NCBI GenBank assembly: GCA_038363925.1
Contig: JAQQWL010000011.1
Span: 6,820,001-6,884,000 of the forward strand
DNA length: 64,000 nucleotides
DNA from: Apiospora phragmitis
Taxonomy: Eukaryota; Ascomycota; Sordariomycetes; Amphisphaeriales; Apiosporaceae
Direction of reading: 5' to 3'
Position 1 is the first letter of the stretch. Every line of letters starts with the position of its first letter. The position numbers and the translations under genes were made by a program. This document shows, piece after piece, positions 60,444 to 64,000 of the stretch. Under the pieces are notes generated by a model, which saw only the letters and a program-made list of their open reading frames with translations, made no database searches and was not told the origin of the DNA.

Positions 60444-61694
60444 TCAAGAACCAGACGCCTCGGGCCCAACCACCTCGGCTCCCTCGAAATTCCACATGCG
60501 CCCGTCGACTTCGATCATGTCGAGGCACATCTTCATGAACCGCTGCCGGTACTCATCGGCCTCGGCCGTGACGCTCATGGGGCCCTGCTCGTCGACCAGG
60601 TTGTACGTGTTGATGAGGCCCGTCATGGCCTTGGCGTGGACCGTGTGCTTGGCCCAAAAGAAGTCGAGCACGGCGGCGCGGTAGACTTCCTTCCCGTTGC
60701 TCGACGTGACGCCGGTGCACCAGCTCGGCGGGCCGGGCGGTGCGAAGGGTGGCTGCGAGGGCGGGACGACGGGGGTCTCGCTGTCGGCCTGGGCCTGGGC
60801 CTGGATGTCTACGGAGCTGGCCTCTTGGTCGTCCTCATCGACGTCTACCGAGATGCGCACGAGGAACAGGGAGTAATCCACCGCATTGCAGTCGGCCAGC
60901 AACTTCGTGTCCTTTTGGAGCTGCGCTTTGAAATCCTCGGCTTGGTCCAGGGTCAGGTACAGCTTGCCGTGGAACTCGTCGGCGAGCTTCGACTTGGTGG
61001 CCTCCGACGTCAGCCTGCCACCGGCGATGTCACGCTCCGGGAAGAAATATGAGACGGGCTTGAGGTCCCAAGACTCCCACTTCTTCTTCGGCTCCTCTCC
61101 CTCGAGATCTTGGCCGCTTCCAGATCCTTCCGACGTCGATGAAGAAGACTTCTTTTCGTCCTGACCATACAGAATGTTCTCCATCACGATGTGATGACTG
61201 GGCGCCAGGCCGAACAGTGTACCCAAACTGCCCTGGGAACATTCTAGGAAATCGGTGATGCGCACAAGCAAGCTCCCCGGGTTGGCGCGCATGTGATCAG
61301 CGTAGGGTAGTAGCATGTCGTTCTTGAAGAAGTTGTGCTCAAAGGAGCGCGGCACCGACTTGACCAGGTAGGCACCGTCGGCTGTGCGGAAGAAGGTCGA
61401 TCCGCTGTAGCCCATGTCGCCCATCGGCTGCAACGGCGGCGCTTTGTCGCTGTTTCTGCTGGCCGCAGACGCGGGCGTGAAGCTGTCCTTGTAATCAGAC
61501 GACTTGATGGCCCAGAACTCGCGCAGATCTCGGAAGAGATCCTCGCGGACCAGCTGGAAAGTCAACCAGTATAGATTGAAGATGCTCCATATCCGGCCCA
61601 GAACTGTTTGGCGCTGAATGGGGTGGCCATCTTCATCGTTGTTGATGATTACGTAGATGATGGATTTGGCGATCTGGTTTTCGCGTTTACCCAT
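60444..61694 (-). CDS. Phosphatidylinositol-phosphate kinase (PIPK)-like protein
   Basis: Intact single exon, 416 aa, covering little more than a PIPK catalytic domain. Seen: GYSGSTFFRTADGAYLVKSV (glycine-loop analogue and the catalytic Lys), FFKNDMLLPYADHM, NPGSLLVRITDFLEC, HIVMENILYG (MxNIL motif), LDQAEDFKAQLQKDTKLLAD, NAVDYSLFLVRI (DYSLL motif) and AVLDFFWAKHTVHAKAMTGL (Asp of the metal site, replacing the usual IIDILQ). Shorter than MSS4-type 5-kinases, without their N-terminal region, so it belongs to a divergent fungal group. It may use PI4P or be less specific; an inactive enzyme cannot be excluded. Two Ser-rich and Gln-rich inserts lie between motifs. Confidence 0.83.
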   Translation of the reverse strand: MGKRENQIAKSIIYVIINNDEDGHPIQRQTVLGRIWSIFNLYWLTFQLVREDLFRDLREFWAIKSSDYKDSFTPASAASRNSDKAPPLQPMGDMGYSGSTFFRTADGAYLVKSVPRSFEHNFFKNDMLLPYADHMRANPGSLLVRITDFLECSQGSLGTLFGLAPSHHIVMENILYGQDEKKSSSSTSEGSGSGQDLEGEEPKKKWESWDLKPVSYFFPERDIAGGRLTSEATKSKLADEFHGKLYLTLDQAEDFKAQLQKDTKLLADCNAVDYSLFLVRISVDVDEDDQEASSVDIQAQAQADSETPVVPPSQPPFAPPGPPSWCTGVTSSNGKEVYRAAVLDFFWAKHTVHAKAMTGLINTYNLVDEQGPMSVTAEADEYRQRFMKMCLDMIEVDGRMWNFEGAEVVGPEASGS

Positions 61695-62281
61695 CTCTGC
61701 GGTGTTAATTCCGATTTTAGTCTTCGTTTCTCACGATGTAGGCTTGAGTTGTATGTAGTGAGAGGGCTATTCTATGTTCCATATGAAAGTCGCTGTTCTA
61801 CGACATGTGTAAGAGGGCCAGGTAGGAGCATTACTTCCGGGCAGTCGCATATGACGTCACCGTGATGGCTGCTGATTTCGATGCGGCACTGATGCAGATT
61901 CAATCAAGTGCGTTTCACAAAGCCGACACCTTACACCGATCGGTTCACCTAACCAGACGTGCTTTTGAGAAGACTCCTCCATGTCCCTACTGCACCTACC
62001 TCCCTTGATGGGGCAACCAGTAGCTGACTGACTGACCATGTACGTTGGGATGCATCTCTACGTCAAGAACCACATCGAACCTTTATGAGCTTCAAATATG
62101 ATCAAGATGGAGTGTAATGTATTATTAATTTGCTATGGTCTCGCACCCCTGAGGTTCAAAGTGACAGTAAATTACTCAACGCCATTCGAATATTAGCAAC
62201 TCTATATTATCGATTTAAATTTCTAGTACATATAAGCCACGGCGGTATGGAGCACCAATCTGCCACTCCATCACCCGCCAA
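61695..62281. other. Intergenic
   Basis: Downstream of the multicopper oxidase and upstream of the PIPK-like gene. Nothing seen. Confidence 0.5.
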
Positions 62282-63959
62282 TCATCCGAACCACGGGACC
62301 ACCAGCGGGTCGTAGCTGTCGTTGCCGTACGCGCTGCCGCCGTAGTCGAGGTAGCCGCCGACGTACGGCTGGGGATGCCCGCGAGCATGTCGGCCGCGCC
62401 CCCAAAGACCCAGACGGTCTGCATGCCCATGACCATGTGCCCGAGCACGTGGCAGTGCATCATCCACGCCCCGACGTTGTCCTCGGTGACGCGGAGGCGC
62501 CACGCCCGCCAGCCCGCCGTCTGCCGCGCGCGGCCCTTGGCCGCGTACCGGTAGAGCATCGTAGTGTCGCGCAGCGCCGGCACGTATTTGTTGCCGCCGG
62601 TCCCCGCCCCCGTCCCAAAATGGGCCCGCTCGTTGGCCGCCGCGTCGTACGTCCCGTTCCCGGACCCGAGGTCCCAGTAGTGCTCGCCGTGCGCGTGCAT
62701 CGGGTGGACGTCCCACCCGCCCGTTGGCCCGGAGTTGCTCTGCCACACGATGTCCAGCACCTCGCCCACCTTAGCCGGGAACGCCTTGGTCGCCGGGTCC
62801 CACCCGCCGTTGGCCTGCGCGGCGTCGTAGTCGGGCGTCTCGCCCGTTTTGTACGCCTTCACGAGGTACGGCTCGTAGTTCTGGGCCGCGAGATGGGTTT
62901 CTTGCCACGACAGATTGTTCGCGCTGCGCAAAGAAAAGGAAAATTGTGTCAGTGTGGATGATCGGTCTCCGTAGTTGTAAGTCGCTGGACCCGGGTGGTA
63001 ACTCACTCCCATTGCAAGACTCCGTTGATGCTGCCATTATAGAATCCATCAACTACGACTTGGTTCATCGTAATGACTACTGTCCGTGTAACCTCCTCGA
63101 GCGTTGGAAACTTCCTCAGTGGTGCGAGAGCCTCCAAGGTATACTCCATCCAAGTGGTATAGTCCACCAGATCCGTCGGTAACTTGACTGGCGACGTGAC
63201 CGGCAAATCGGCCGGAAGGTTTTGCTGCTCGACCGTCTTGTACCCGGTGGACTTGCTCTTGTACTGCAGGAGAGCGTAGCCACTGAGCAGGGTTGGCCGA
63301 TCCCGAGTCTCGTATCGGATCCAATAAGACGACTTGCCGTTCGTCTTCAGTTGCTCCTCGGTCTTGGTCTTCAGGAGAACACTGAAGCGTTGGCCACTGC
63401 CCAGCTGGATACGATCAGTCGCGGCCGGCTTCGTGTACTGTCCGTCCGCCTCGATAATGGTCAACTCTTCATGGTCCTCTATTCCCAGCATCACGAAGGA
63501 CAGGGCGGCACCGCTTGTGAACCGCAGCCTGTACGTCTTGCCCGGCTCGGCGGTGATGATGTAGGGCTTGCAGGAGTCATCCGCGGCGCTAGTGAAGGAG
63601 GCGTTCCCTGAGCGGCCATTGAAGAGGACGGCATCCGGCTCCCCTGACCACTGAAAGGGGTTCGCGACGAGGCCCGCTTCGATAACGTCATCCAGCTTTC
63701 TGTAGTAGTCGCTAATTAAGATGGGAATATCGTCGTAATAGTCGTACGGCTTGGTCTCGTTGGCCGCATCAACGATGAGGGCGCCGTGCGCCGTAACGGC
63801 TTGGAAGCCGACGTGGGAGTGGTAGAAGTAGGTCCCTGCGTCTCCCACCTCGGGATGTATCTCGTAATCAAAGTACATTCCAGGCGCTATCGGCCATTGC
63901 GAGACGAGCGGGGTCCCATCAGAGAAGGGTGCTGTCCTTTGGCTGAGGCCATGCCAGTG
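62282..63959 (-). CDS. Multicopper oxidase (laccase/ascorbate-oxidase type), 5' end outside the window
   Basis: Copper enzyme that oxidises phenols or similar donors and reduces oxygen to water, normally secreted. Visible exons: 63959-63007 and 62923-62282, with an 83-bp intron (GTGAGT...GCGCAG). An intron also ends at 63960, so the N terminus lies beyond 64000. Copper ligands: HWHGLSQRTAPFSDG at the visible start, YFYHSHVGFQAV (second pair), HPMHAHGEHYWDLG (in place of the common HPxHLHGHxF), and MMHCHVLGHMVMGM (HCHxxxH with Cys for type 1 copper and an axial Met). At 62371-62374 (G4 on the plus strand) one base is missing; restoring it changes the end to PQPYVGGYLDYGG and closes at 62282. 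No partner gene is seen inside the window. Confidence 0.87.
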
Positions 63960-64000
63960 CTAGCAGTTCAGTCAGCGATCCGTTGGTTCATAGTAACGTG

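Overview
The window is nuclear DNA of a filamentous ascomycete (Pezizomycotina, probably Sordariomycetes). The evidence is short introns of about 50-140 bp with GT donors, CTAAC-type branch sites and TAG/CAG acceptors, loose gene spacing with long empty stretches, and characteristically fungal families: SWR1, AIM24, a hybrid histidine kinase, an A-T-R-SDR betaine reductase, a DAL5-type permease, DUF3445 and a fungal Sec7 Arf-GEF. The species cannot be fixed from sequence alone. No rRNA, tRNA, CRISPR array or intact transposon was found.

Layout. 0.2-5.6 kb (+): SWR1 chromatin remodeller. 6.6-7.6 kb (+): protein with two GRF-type zinc fingers. 8.0-9.4 kb (+): DUF3500 protein. 9.7-10.7 kb (-): remnant of a NLR/STAND gene (N-terminal domain joined to ankyrin repeats, no NACHT). 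11.7-15.5 kb (-): NRPS-like glycine betaine reductase. 16.9-17.6 kb (-): GNAT. 18.6-19.6 kb (-): unknown multi-exon gene. 21.0-22.3 kb (+): class III aminotransferase. 23.0-23.8 kb (-): Ser/Gly-repeat surface protein. 25.0-25.4 kb (+): small six-cysteine secreted protein. 25.8-27.1 kb (-): AIM24. 27.5-28.6 kb (-): coiled-coil protein. 29.9-30.9 kb (+): GPI-anchored protein. 31.6-35.7 kb (-): GAF/hybrid histidine kinase. 38.5-40.2 kb (-): DAL5-family permease. 41.3-42.2 kb (-): second GNAT. 42.7-44.3 kb (-): DUF3445 haem oxidase-like protein. 44.7-46.6 kb (-): S10 carboxypeptidase. 46.9-48.7 kb (-): damaged amidase. 49.8-50.6 kb (+): SAM methyltransferase. 51.2-56.0 kb (-): Sec7-PH Arf-GEF. 60.4-61.7 kb (-): PIP-kinase-like protein. 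62.3-64.0 kb (-): multicopper oxidase running off the right edge.

The genes do not form one pathway or cluster. Several are concerned with nitrogen and quaternary amines (betaine reductase, DAL5-type permease, amidase, DUF3445 N-demethylase-like protein) or with the cell surface and secretion (effector candidate, two surface proteins, S10 peptidase, multicopper oxidase), but they are scattered and on both strands.

A striking feature is the number of single-base frame breaks in otherwise well-conserved genes, at least fourteen, many in runs of C or G. Restoring the frame gives whole-codon totals in SWR1 (1,787 aa), the Sec7 gene (1,583 aa), the permease (499 aa) and the methyltransferase (282 aa). 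Consensus errors in homopolymers are therefore more likely than real gene death for most of them. The amidase, which also has an in-frame TAG, and the NLR remnant are the best candidates for real decay.
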